A DNA stretch of 64,000 nt from Gambelia wislizenii (lineage: Eukaryota > Chordata > Lepidosauria > Squamata > Crotaphytidae): the NCBI GenBank assembly GCA_030847615.1, contig JAUMIR010000003.1, forward strand, positions 290,526,265 to 290,590,264. Direction: 5' to 3'. This document shows positions 42,344-52,280 of this stretch, in pieces (position 1 is the first letter of the stretch; each line of letters opens with the position of its first letter). The position numbers and the translations under genes were made by a program. Under the pieces are notes generated by a model. It ran no database searches. It saw nothing but the letters and a program-made list of their open reading frames with translations, and was not told the origin of the DNA.

Positions 42344-43704
42344 TAGGAGGCTGGGAGGAGGAAGTACCTCCCCTGCCAGCCCCCTGACTGCCCCTAGACC
42401 CCCGGTGCTGTCCCTTTCCTCTCGGACAGTTCCGAAAGGAATGTGAAGCCCCACAAATGGAGCACTCAAGATTAAACCGACAAGGTTTCTGAGAGCATGC
42501 ACTGTGTGAGCTAAATTCCCAACACAACATCCTTTGTCCCCCACTAGCTGGGAAAGGTGAGCCAGCCATCTTGGTCCCTGTCCCTGCAGCTGTCCTCAAC
42601 AGGTGACCGCTATGTGTCCGTTCCCCTTGAATGGGATGCACCGGGGTCATGAGTTGCATCCACAATTGGGGATGCATCATGTCCCAGTGAAGGGATGGGT
42701 AAATAGCAGCCCTCATCAGAAAAGCTTCATCATATAGAAGCCAGGCAGGGCCGGCAAAATCCACATAGTCCCTATGAATAATGTCCATGTACTGAAAGAG
42801 GGCCCCAGCACGGTGCGGCTGTGCTTTAGCAATTACAGCAGCTAAAATTAAGAATCCCGATAGCCAATTGGACCAAGTCCTTTCCACTTTCCGTTTTCTC
42901 AATTTCTCCTTTTTCCTTGTCATCCATTTCCTCTCTATCTTTCTTATCTATTTCCCGATACAACAAGGCGAACACATCAACATATTCCCCTTTAACTATT
43001 TTATCCCTTGTAGATTGTAAGAGATGGTCCCCCAAAGGAAGTGACATCTCACCAAAGGGGACTGCTGAATAAGCTACCATATCATCTCCTGGTGTCTGAG
43101 AAAAACTAACTGGGGGAGAAGCCCCAAATAAAGGAACGTTGTACCCACCAAAGGCAACCGGGCCCCAAGGAGACCACTGGGAGCCAGGCCACCCAAAACC
43201 TGATTGAGGCATACCCCCTGTGCCCTGTGTTGACTGAGCACCCACCCCTTGTGATGCATCTGAATGCATGGGTGCATGCCAGTTAGCCCACGGCCAACCC
43301 GGGTTTTGCAGCTGTGTGGTGTCATTGTTAGGTAACTCACCCGGCGGCGGCAATGCAGCTGCAGGAACGGGTTCGGTGTCATCCCCTGATGGTATACCGG
43401 AAGGGGCCTCCTGCTGGTGTGATCCCGAAGCACCATCCCCTTGGATCCTCTTCTCCAGTGCATCTAAACAGTCGATAATCTGGTTAGCAATTATACCCTT
43501 GCCCCCAGTCGATTTGGTGTGATGTGCGGATTTAGAATCCTCTATCCCTTGAATTCTCTCCAGGTGTTGAATTCTATTTAATATCGCTCTCCATGGTATA
43601 TCGTCCTCTTCATCACTAAGGGGGGGTGGAGGAGAAATGGGCACAGGCCGCTTTGGTGCTGGCCCCTTACCTTTCCCTCCACCTTTACCTTTCTTAGGCA
43701 CCAT
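42324..43704 (-). pseudogene. Ngaro B gag-like protein (one frameshift)
   Basis: Starts at ATG 43704 (MVPKKGKGGGKGKGPAPK); an in-frame GTG upstream at 43719 was not chosen. The N-terminus is basic, then rich in Pro and acidic residues, then holds KIVKGEYVDVFALLYREIDK near 43000. A one-base gain in the A-rich stretch near 42905 shifts the frame compared with copy A. The shifted frame continues with RTWSNWLSGFLILAAVIAK, YVDFAGPAWLLYDEAFL and a Cys/His cluster (CWEF...ACS...C.FNLECSICGASHSFRNC) near 42400-42470. The frame ends TAA 42326-42324, after the RT frame has already begun. It resembles DIRS/Ngaro nucleocapsid-like proteins that bind element RNA. Confidence 0.82.
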
Positions 43705-43738
43705 GAGCTTGGTAAACACCTCAGTTGAGTGACTATGT

Positions 43739-43871
43739 TGTTGTTATTATTATTATTATTATTATTAATATATGTCACTTATTATGAAATGACAAACCCC
43801 CTTTCTTGCTCAAGGACGGCCAAATTCTGCAGTGCACCAATAATAACAACACAAGTCAGATGACAGACTTA

Positions 43872-43904
<33 letters not shown>

Positions 43905-44023
43905 ATCTTACTATCGTGACCAACAGCTCTAAACAAAACTGCCTGCCAAGCCCAAATTCTGCCGAGCACCAATAATAACAGCCCATGTCAGTGACTGATT
44001 ATTATTATTATTATTATTATTAA
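43739..44023. repeat. Tandem ~126-bp repeat with ATT microsatellites in the Ngaro B leader
   Basis: ATT runs at about 43744-43768, 43871-43902 and 43999-44022 alternate with a repeated block containing CAAATTCTGC, GCACCAATAATAACA and GTCAG-TGAC. Confidence 0.75.
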
Positions 44024-44059
44024 TTATGTTAACCACAACCAGCAATTCAAACTACAATC

Positions 44060-44410
44060 CACACAAACCAGCCTAAGATGGCTGACAAGTGTCAACTTCA
44101 ATAAAATGGCCTCTGGCTGAATACTATGAAGCAGCCCCCTGGTGGCCCGCCAGAAACCCCAGTAGCTAGTAAAATAGCCCACAGCAAGCAGTTTTATTTA
44201 CTATCCACCCAAACCTGCCTAATATGGCTGATAAGTGGAAACTCCATAAAATGGCCCCTGGTTGAATACTGTGAAGCAGCCCCCTGGTGGCCCGCCAGAA
44301 TCCAGTACCTAGAGAAGTAGCCGCCCTGGTGGCCCGCCAGAAACCGCAGTAGCTAGTAAAAGGGGGGGGCAATCAGGAGTGTTAATAGTGAGACCCCTGG
44401 TGGCCCGCCT
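44060..44410. repeat. Tandem ~145-bp repeat in the Ngaro B leader
   Basis: Two full units with AAATGGCC-CTGGTTGAATACT, GAAGCAGCCCCC and GTGGCCCGCCAGAA (about 44070-44160 and 44210-44300), and two shorter units up to 44410. Each unit carries a CTCF-like core. Confidence 0.75.
44134..44404 (-). promoter_or_regulatory. Array of four CTCF-like core motifs
   Basis: GCCCCCTGGTGGC at 44134-44146 and 44279-44291, GCCCTGGTGGC at 44323-44333 and ACCCCTGGTGGC at 44393-44404. The minus-strand form GCCACCAGGGGGC is the vertebrate CTCF core consensus. All four point the same way, along the direction of element transcription, between the promoter and gag. Confidence 0.55.
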
Positions 44411-44599
44411 AAATCCAAACCAATTAGTAAATTATTGGGCACTTACACTCCCAATTACCCTCACTATACCTCCCCCGACTCACGCAGAGAGAAATGAGCC
44501 ACCCAGGACCTGAGCACAGGCAACCCCCGGTGAGTGAAGAGGCAAAGGGGGGCAGTGACTCAAACGACCACAATCCACACCTTCTGCCACCCAGCCCCT

Positions 44600-45110
44600 C
44601 ATCCCCGTAACCAATACTCCCTGAATGTCCTGCGGAGTGAAGCGGACGCGCTCCCAACGGCCACAGCCCGATGTGCTCGGGAAGCGCTGCTGTAGTAGAT
44701 CGCTAACGGCTGTATGGCCCCATTCGGCCACAGCTGCGACCAGCTCTCACGGCCCGAGCCGCGTAGGCTCAGCAGCCCATCCGGCCTGGGCAGTCAAGCC
44801 TCCAAGTAGGTAGAAATCGTTATCTGCCTTAAGAAGCCCTCGTAAGAACCCCTGCTTCTAAAACAGAGTAGCTCTTCCAAAACTGCGCCCCAAGTGCCTC
44901 TAGAGGCAGGGAAGCAGCAATCACCAAGGCGACCAGCCGATCGCCGAGAAAGGAAGAGGCTGAGAAGAGGGACGGGCCGCCTTTTATGTGCTCTGGCCCC
45001 GCCCCTCTCCTTGCGTTGCCAGCGCTTGCCGGTGACACAATAGTTGGTCTCCTTCTCCTTGCTGCATGCAAGGAGTGCTCCCCGGCCGTAGGCTCCACAG
45101 GCGGCTCGGG
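44600..45110. promoter_or_regulatory. CpG-rich region of Ngaro B
   Basis: Many CpG dinucleotides (GAAGCGGACGCGC, GAGCCGCGTAGG, CCGATCGCCGAG, GGGACGGGCCGCC) in contrast to the surrounding AT-rich DNA. It contains the core promoter at 44955-45008. Confidence 0.65.
44955..45008 (-). promoter_or_regulatory. Ngaro B core promoter: GC box and TATA box
   Basis: On the minus strand there is GGGGCGGGG (45005-44997), an Sp1-type GC box, then CATAAAA (44988-44982). A start site is expected about 25-30 bp downstream, in the pyrimidine-rich CCCTCTTCTCAGCC near 44955. This fits RNA polymerase II transcription of the element. Confidence 0.55.
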
Positions 45111-45256
45111 GAGCAGTATTCTTCTGATGCAAACCTTCTCATGCAGCTGTAGCATGATTAGCATGACTGGAAGCTCATGGAGTCATGGAATCAGTCATCC
45201 TGACTCAGCATGATTTCTGCAGTTGTTTGACTATTTTAAAACTTAGGGTTCAGTAA

Positions 45257-45395
45257 CCAATTCCTGACAGTTCCTTCCTTTGAAATATAGTCTACAGCAC
45301 CTGCTATTTGTTGGCAATCTCCCATTGAAGTGCTAGCCAGAACTGGCCCTGCCTAGCTTGCAAGATCAGATGGGATCTGATGCCATTAGGGAACA
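45257..45395 (-). mobile_element. 5S-rRNA-derived SINE, head half (split copy)
   Basis: On the minus strand it reads CAGATCCCATCTGATCTTGC, CTAGGCAGGGCC, CTAGCACTTCAATGGGAG and GCAGGTGCTGTAG, then GGAAGGAACTG, where the 7.1-kb unit interrupts it. The tail continues at 38109. Confidence 0.78.
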
Positions 45396-45830
45396 CAGCT
45401 GCGCTGGGCAGGGCACATTTCTAGAACGGAGGACCATCACCTCCCCAAAATAGTACTCTACTGTGAACTCGCCACGGGTCAGCGTAAGAGGGGCGCTCCA
45501 AAAAAGCGATACAAGGACTCCCTGAACAACATCTCAGGCTCTGCCAAATTGATCTCCAACAATGGTCCGCCCTGGCCTCACATCAGGAGGCATGGAGACA
45601 CACTATCCACAATACTGCAGCCTTATTTGAGAACTCACACCGAACAAGTCTTGAAGAGAAATGACAATGCAGAAAGAATCACAACCCGGAAACATCACCC
45701 AAGGAGACCTTTTGCTGTGCTTTCTGCAACTGGACTTGTTTATCTTGGATTGGCCTTTTTAGTCATCAGCGCGCTTGCAGAAAGTGCGGGATGAGTTCTT
45801 CCTGAATCTTCATTTGCGAAGAAAAGCCAG
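45396..45830 (+). pseudogene. LINE ORF2 C-terminal end, copy 1 (RTE-like, clade uncertain)
   Basis: Colinear with 57205-57640. The frames read LRWAGH-type sequence, GQRKRGAPKKRYKDSLN and ITTRKHHPRRPFAV. In another frame FCCAFCNWTCLSWIGLFSHQ appears, then RACRKCG: a C-x2-C ... H-x4-C arrangement like a C2H2 zinc finger at the end of the protein. Only the last part is present, which fits 5' truncation. It abuts the head of the 5S-SINE. Confidence 0.7.
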
Positions 45831-47435
45831 AGAGATTCCCACCCACTATCTGAGGTCCTCAGGGTGGTGTGCAATAAAATCAGTTCAGAAGAGTTTAAAA
45901 TAATATTTTTTTAAAATTCTAGAAGGATATTAAACCATTTAATACTTTAAACAAGACAATTAAAAACCAGTTAAAACAATGTAAAATTCACATGTAATGC
46001 ACATATCCAAACTGGATAAAATCAATTCGACCTCAAAGCTTTTAATAAGGTACATTTTGACTTGACCCTGGGATCACACTAGGGTTGGCACTTTTGTTTA
46101 AGAGGATGGTATTCCATAACTAGGTTGCCACTGTAGAAAAGTCCCTCAAACATGTCCTTCCACAGTGTATTTCCCCATTGATGAGTCACAGCAGTGGGCC
46201 CCTTCAAGAGAACTGAGTTTACAGACAGGCATATATAGAGTGTGGTGTTCGATTAATGGAAAGCTTCAGTGTGTAATTATAGTTATTCTTACTAAGGCCA
46301 ACTTTCTAGGCTCTTTGTTAAAGATCTATTAATATCTATGTTAGAGGTGAGCAACTACAGTTGAGTCCAGGGCCATGTGGTCAGGACCTCTATAAGGGCT
46401 AGATGGGTTGAAAGAGATGCCAGACAAAACTGTCATGTACTTGCATTCCCAGACACAGCAGCCAACATTTTCAGAGTTATCAGAAAACTTCATAGGCACA
46501 GAAATCCAAGAAGCATATCAAACAATGTTGTTTGTTGAGAATTGAAACTGAAGGGCTACACACTATAATAAAAACATATTACAATCTTAAAATCTGGAGG
46601 GCTCTAATACCATTGGCTAACTATCATCCCCTGATATGACATTCCCTTTGCACTGGCCAGCCTCCTTTTCCTAAGCTGAAGAATGCAACTGCATTCTTAT
46701 TTTTAACTGTTACCAACTCCCTCCACAGTTGGCAAGGCACACTCTTTAGCAATTACGAAAAAGCAAAACACAAAGAGTATCAAAGTTATGAAGAAATAAC
46801 TGAAAATGGTATGATTAGGCACCATCAATGGACCAATCTGGACAAAAACACAACACAACACAACAAAACAAAACAAAAACAATAAAATAAAATAAAAGCA
46901 AAAAGATGAAAACAAAAAATGGCTGCTTTTAAAAAATGTTAAGCAATCCAGAGGGCACCTGGAAGTTGTTTCAAAAGAAAATTACTGATCCTGGAGTGTT
47001 CAGGAGAGACAAATTATCTACTCCACCCCCCCTCCCAGATAAAGGGCTATCCAAAAAGTCTGTAGGGTTGAAGGTTGCAGAATCAGCCATGGGAAGGGAC
47101 TCATTTGGCCTCAGGATCATACTTGACTCAAATCTGATGTGTCTGAATTATCTTTAATGGTTTCTTGTCTCTACACACCCCCTACCTAATTTTGAATCAT
47201 TTCATATTGAAAGTATGGTTAGTAGTTGCGGCTGGCAAAGGGATGTAGCATGAAGATATAACTGAGCAGCAGTGAGGGATGATGTAAAGGAAAGGGGTGT
47301 TGCATCTTTAGCAGAAGGCATCAGAAGGGTGACACAGAGACTTCTGCACAGTGAACCTGTTAGGGAGTCAGTGGCATGCTCTTGGAGTGAAAAATTTTGA
47401 ATTGTGAATATAAAATTTTCACCACAAGACTGGGC
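45831..47435. other. No gene seen; possible unclassified repeat
   Basis: About 45840-46250 (TCCTCAGGGTGGTGTGCAA ... GGTTGCCACTGTAGAAAAGT) has the feel of an old amniote repeat, but I cannot name it. An A/C-rich low-complexity stretch lies at 46845-46900. Confidence 0.35.
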
Positions 47436-47640
47436 TACTTTGGGGCATAAACAACATAAAGGCACCAGATACTACCTGTTATTGGAATGCAAGCAGGGTA
47501 AACACTGGTTAGAACTGCCAATGAATACTAGGTGTTGCAGGTTAGGCTTCACAGGAAGGCAATGGCAAACCACATCTGAGTATTATTTGAGTATTTCAGG
47601 GGAGAGTAATGCCACCCAGCATAGGATGGATTTCTATTCC
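47436..47640 (+). mobile_element. 5S-rRNA-derived SINE, decayed
   Basis: Has AACAACATAAAGGCACCAGA, GCAAGCAGGGTAAACACTGG, then CTAGGTGTTGCAGG and GGAAGGCAATGGCAAACC, with deletions in the 5S-like part. Confidence 0.7.
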
Positions 47641-47670
47641 CTGATCTGTCTTATGACTGGGTAGGAGCAC

Positions 47671-47860
47671 CTATCTCTTGTCTGGATTAAGTTTTAATTT
47701 GTTCACCTTCATCTGGTCCGTTATTGACAAGAGACACTGGTTTGGTACAGAAATAACTTCCTTGGAGATACCTGGGAAACAGAGATACTGGTGACACCAA
47801 ACCCCCAAACTCTGTGTGACCTCCCCCGGTTGTATGTAGACATGAAAAGAGTATTCAAAA
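47671..47860 (-). pseudogene. L2 LINE reverse transcriptase fragment lacking the catalytic loop
   Basis: The minus-strand frame reads SLGVWCHQY directly followed by LCFPGISKEVISVPNQCLL and MKVNKLKLNPDK. In L2-clade reverse transcriptases the sequence between HQY and LxFPG is ADDTQLY, the catalytic box. Exactly that segment is missing, in frame, near 47783. The block before it (VYIQPGEV) matches the usual IYMKPLGEV. A short, dead piece of LINE. Confidence 0.75.
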
Positions 47861-49094
47861 ATGGTTGAAAAATGTATTTTTTTTTCAAATGAGAAGAATC
47901 TTGAAGTGACAACAATCTTTGCAGTTCTTATTCTGCACAATATTCACACAGAAAACAGCATTTTCCACACAGGAAACAGCATTTTCTTTTCTGTGTGGAA
48001 AACAATATTTAAATATTTAATTTCTGCACAGAAAATGCAGTAATGGAGGATTTTTCTGCATAAAATTTGCACATGGTTGATTTGCAGAGAAAACAGCATT
48101 TTCTGCAGAGGAATTAATTTTGGGACTGTTCAGAGGTTGGCACCACATGCCAGTCCCCTAATCTCTATCCAAACTTCAGTTTAAGTGTATCCTAATGGAG
48201 CTGAGTTATGTAAAATCTTACAGACATAGACCAAACTTCAAAATTTATCTGGAGAATTCATCCATGCATTTTTGCCTACGTGAACATAGGATTGAATGTG
48301 CATCATTCCATTCAGATGTACTGTTCCTGTGTAGGCAAGCTTCTTCCACATAGCCCTAGAGATACAACATTATTCAAGACATAAGATCAGATCTCTTAAC
48401 CACTCAAAATGGTCCTTACTCTTACCATACACAGTACTTATGAAACAGGTTCACAAACTCCTTGGGTAGCTTTCTGAACTATGTGTGTTGCAGCAGACTA
48501 TGACATCCCAGCTGTATGACCATCCTCCATTTTATATAAGGCAGCTACATCCTCCATAGGCACCTAGAGGTGGACAGATATAATTGGTTCCCCAAATATT
48601 TAAGCAAATAAAATGTGATGATTCTAGTGTTTTTCACAGGAAATTAACATAAAATGGCATGGGAGACAGATGTCATAATACAAGGAACAATCATGTGAAT
48701 ATTTATGGATAATTTATGGTAGCATTAACATTTCTATAGCAGTTGTTACTAAGAAACTAAGAACAGCTTTCTAAAAGTAAATGTTCATCATGGTGTCCTG
48801 GCAAAATTCCAATTCAGGTAATTACATTTTGCTTATTTAATTTCCCCCCTATAGTTTTAATTGGATTCAGCACTCACTTCTTCTTGTCTAAGTCATTGTA
48901 GAGCATTGCTGCTATGTTCTGTTAAATGGATGCTGTATTCCATTCTTGTGAAAAACACTGCAGAGACGGGTGAAGTGATTCCTTGTAAGATTACTTGCAC
49001 AGTTTAGACCACAATTTGAAATATTGGAAGAAGAACTGCACTATATGAATTCTTTGACACACAAATAGAAAGGAGTTCATTTTCTTGTAGCTGG
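47861..49094. other. No gene seen; repetitive TTTTC/CAGCATTTTC words and a hairpin
   Basis: ACAGCATTTTC occurs three times between 47954 and 48102. TTTTCCACACAG (47961-47972) and CTGTGTGGAAAA (47991-48002) form a perfect 12-bp stem. No protein domain recognised. Confidence 0.5.
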
Positions 49095-49510
49095 ATAACT
49101 TAGCCTCATGGCTGTAGTACAGAGCAATAAGACATGGGAGAACTAAGTTCAAATCCCCACTTTGTGCAAGAAGCTGTATAGAAGGGTGTGTATCTAGTTA
49201 TGTCAACATGCCAGTTCAAGACCTGTTCCACTACCAGTTGCACACTTTCAGTTAACACAAGGGTCACATTCATAATTTGTGCAGTCTTTACTACAAAAGC
49301 ACAGCCTCTTGCAGAACTGCTTATGCAAAGGTGTAGCCCAATGAAACAATGCTGGAAAGATGTTCACTCTGCTAAATTCAATTTATATCTGGATGACCTT
49401 GAGTCAGTCATAATCTTTCAGCCTTTCCTACCTCACAGGGTTGCTCTCGTGATAGGAAATGGGAAGACACACATACATGCTACCTTCAGCTCTGTGAATG
49501 TAACAAATTA
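49095..49510 (+). mobile_element. tRNA-derived SINE, apparently interrupted
   Basis: The B box GTTCAAATCCCC is at 49149-49160. The expected next block (GGATGACCTTGAGTCAGTC, CCTACCTCACAGGGTTG) begins only near 49391, so about 220 bp of other sequence lie between. The polymerase III head and the conserved body are both recognisable. Confidence 0.55.
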
Positions 49511-49929
49511 ATAAATATTTGCAACTTTAATCAGATTCATAGATAGGGACAAAAAAGCAATCATGGGGGAGGGGGGAAGCTGGTTTGCTGGGAGTTCAGC
49601 ACTGTAGGTCACAGCACCCACTGGCACCCAGCAGGCTTGCTGTTTCAGGCATGTCTTTGCCCTCTTAAGAGCTATCACCCAAGTATCCATTGCACTCTCT
49701 CTAAACATCAGCAATACAAAGTATCTGCCCTCCCCCCAAAAGAAAAATGCTAGGAGGCTCTCCAAGAGCTACTTTCCAAGGTTATCACACTAAATATGAT
49801 CTCTACCTTGTCCATCTTTTGGGGTCATTAACTGAGCAGGGAGTCAGTAGACTACCTCCTATCCAGTTTCTCTGAAGGGTTTTGCATTTCTTCCCTTGGC
49901 CCCTGTGTTCATGTGCCCTCTTCTAATGC
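49511..49929. other. No gene seen
   Basis: No recognised feature; plain sequence with a G-rich spot at 49565-49577. Confidence 0.35.
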
Positions 49930-50135
49930 CCTTCAAGGACAGGAACAGAAAAAAATTGATAAAGGAGATCATGGCAGATTTAGTTGAAGGTCATTTTGAT
50001 ATATCTTCCCCATCCTATTGCTATGCCTCTCCCTTTAAACCTGATGCCCAAGAAAACTCCTGGGGACTACAGATTGATTCACCTAGGAATTTTCTTAGCC
50101 TCTGAGAAGATGAATGGTCCCATCATCTCCATCTT
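49930..50135 (+). pseudogene. Ngaro/DIRS-type reverse transcriptase remnant (tentative)
   Basis: RNRKKLIKEIMADLVEGHF, then in the next frame PLNLMPKKTPGDYRLIHL. This parallels the RT of Ngaro A and B (SPLGIVPKKTPGEFRLIHHL). SEKMNGPI may correspond to the following SVND-I. No catalytic box is present. The match is short, so the assignment is moderate. Confidence 0.45.
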
Positions 50136-50484
50136 TTTTCCTGCACTGAGACTGACAGTGTCACTTAATCATGTAGACTTCCCTTCACCAGCATGGCATC
50201 CTGCATGGAACGTTTCTGGCCTGTTCTCCCCACTGGATGATACATGCCCCTGTTGTAAAATTTGAGGTCCCAGGGTGTTAGCTCTTTTGGGGAAACTTCT
50301 TATAAGTTAAAACTGTCAGGAATTAACTTTATTGTAGCAGTGTTAGAGCAGGAGTGGGACTCAGAAATACAGTGCTTTGACCCAGCTGTGGGAACAAAGA
50401 GACAGGCAAGCTTCTTCTGAAAGAAACAACTTAAGCTTTATTAATGGCTATGCATCTACATATACATGGGGAGCCTACATCTTA
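50136..50484. other. No gene seen
   Basis: Follows the RT remnant. Could be more decayed retroelement, but nothing further is recognisable. Confidence 0.35.
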
Positions 50485-50642
50485 ATTAGCTAATGCTCAT
50501 GCCCCCACCCCACAATGCCAGGCTCATGCCCCCACTCCCACTCGCCACCACCAGGCTCATGCACCCCTGACACCATGCTTGCGCCCCCTCCCCACCACCA
50601 CCAGGTGCACATCATCCACAGCCCCCCGCACTCAGGCGCACA

Positions 50643-50677
<35 letters not shown>

Positions 50678-50880
50678 ATTGCCCCATGATACTCATATCC
50701 CCTCTGCCGCCACCATGTTTAAAAGGACTGAAACTTCCACATGGTCCAGCCCCAGTGTGCTGATTGGCTGCCCAACAGAGGTTTGATTGGTTGGTCAGTT
50801 TCCTGAGTGGCCAATCAGCACACTGTAAATGGCAACATACCCAAGAGAAATATATATTAAGATATATATCATGCTTCGGT
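50485..50880 (+). mobile_element. Satellite-core element, plus strand, copy 1
   Basis: A C/A-rich core with a CA run (50642-50676), then the conserved end: AGTGTGCTGATTGGCTGCC ... GGCCAATCAGCACACTG, an inverted repeat of about 18 bp, then GGCAACATACCCAAGAG and an AT-rich edge. Confidence 0.6.
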
Positions 50881-50997
50881 ATGTTTCTGTTCCCACCCTG
50901 CTGATTGGCCACTTAGGAAACATGTCAAGAGTATGATCATTTGTCACATTAATAGACAACCTTTCAAATCAACTATAATGGTGTATGTTATGTTATG

Positions 50998-52280
50998 TAC
51001 AGCTAGTTTCATACCGAAAGCCCCTCCACTGCTGCCATGTGACCACACACAAACACACACACACCACATGCACCAGGATGCAAGGGTCCCTCTGCTGCCA
51101 CCATCATGCAGACACACACACTCAACACTATACCCACACCATGTGCACCAGGACACAGAAGCCCCTCCACTCCTGCCATGCAACCACGCATACACCCCCA
51201 CACACACACCATGCTACATGGACACAGACACCATATGTACTAGGGTGTGAGAGCCACTCTGCTGCCACCACGAAATCATGCAGACACACACACACCATGT
51301 GCACCAGGATCCAAGGGCCCTTTCACCACCACCATACAACTACGCGTACATACACAGAACACACACACACCATGCATGCCAGGACACAATGGGCCCCTCC
51401 GCTATCACCATGCAAACTGCAAATACATGCATGCACACCATGCTACATACACACACATCAAGCTATACACACAAAAACACACACACCACATGCTCTAGGA
51501 CATATCACACACTCTAGCCACTTTGCCACCATCGTGAAACCACATATACACGCACAAACACCCCATATGTGCCAGGATGCAAAAGCCCTGCCTCCATGCA
51601 ACTATGCATGCACACACACATGCTACATACACACACCACCAGGCTCATACATACACACACACACACCATGCATGCCAGGATGTGATACCCCCTCCACTGC
51701 CACCATGCAACCATGTGTACACACATACATAACAGGCTATACACACAAACGCACGCACATACCATGCACGCCAGGATGTAAGAGCCGCCATGCAACCACA
51801 CACACAAAAACACACTACGCTACACACAAACACCACATGTCCCAGGATGCAAGAGATCCTCTGCTGCAGCCATGCAACTGCATGTGCATACATACCACAT
51901 GCACCAGGATGCAAGATCCCCACTGCCACAGCCATGCAACTGTATGTACACACTCACCATGCTATATACACACACACACCATACATGCCAGGATGTGGGA
52001 GCCCCTCTGCCACTGCTATGCAACCATGTGTACACACAGCATGCCACACAGACACCACAGTACTCATAACACCCTACACACACACACCACATGTGCCACG
52101 ATGAGAGAGCCATCCCCTCTGCCGCCACCATATTTTGAAAGGACTTGAAGCTTTCCACATGTTTCCACCCCCAGTGTGCTGACTGGCTGGCCAACAGAGA
52201 GCTTTGAATGGTTGGGAAGTTTCCTAAGCAGCCAATCAGCATACTGGGAAATGTAATATAACAAGAGAATTATATGTAGA
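50998..52280 (+). mobile_element. Satellite-core element, plus strand, copy 2
   Basis: Starts GTACAGCTAGTTTCATACCG. The core (to about 52110) is an irregular minisatellite of roughly 60-90 bp units containing CACACACAC, CCATG, ACCAGGATGCAAG and CTCTGCTGCCACC. The right end has AGTGTGCTGACTGGCTGGCC ... GCAGCCAATCAGCATACTGG and ACAAGAGAATTATATG. A 387-codon open frame across the core is a product of the repetition. Confidence 0.65.

Larger units (their letters stand above)
38770..45110 (-). mobile_element. Ngaro-type tyrosine-recombinase retrotransposon, copy B (near complete)
   Basis: Minus-strand order: CpG-rich promoter (about 45008-44955), leader with tandem repeats (44410-43739), gag (43704-42324), RT-RNase H (42343-40742), tyrosine recombinase (40778-39865), SGNH hydrolase (39836-39241), then a 3' region with a polyadenylation signal (38836-38831) and the shared ending near 38770. 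All domains are present, with about five frameshifts, two or three stops and one changed catalytic residue. The exact ends, and the split direct repeats expected for Ngaro, could not be fixed by eye. Confidence 0.88.
38110..45256. mobile_element. 7.1-kb insertion flanked by a 10-bp direct repeat
   Basis: The unit sits between the two halves of one 5S-SINE. CCAATTCCTG occurs at 38100-38109 and again at 45257-45266, as expected for a target duplication. Inside are a 340-bp palindrome (38273-38612) and Ngaro B (about 38770-45110). No LTR pair or inverted ends were found at the outer borders. The outer element may be unknown, with Ngaro B nested in it. Confidence 0.55.

Noticed and set aside
42826..42905. 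A distinct C-terminus for Ngaro B gag (ending LNFSCCNC)
   Set aside because: It is an out-of-frame tail after a one-base gain. The conserved protein continues in the next frame.
43704..43719. gag start at 43719
   Set aside because: That codon is GTG. The ATG at 43704 begins the block shared with copy A.
50985..52148. 387-codon open frame rich in His and Thr
   Set aside because: Encoded by CA-rich tandem repeats of the satellite-core element. No start context and no domain.
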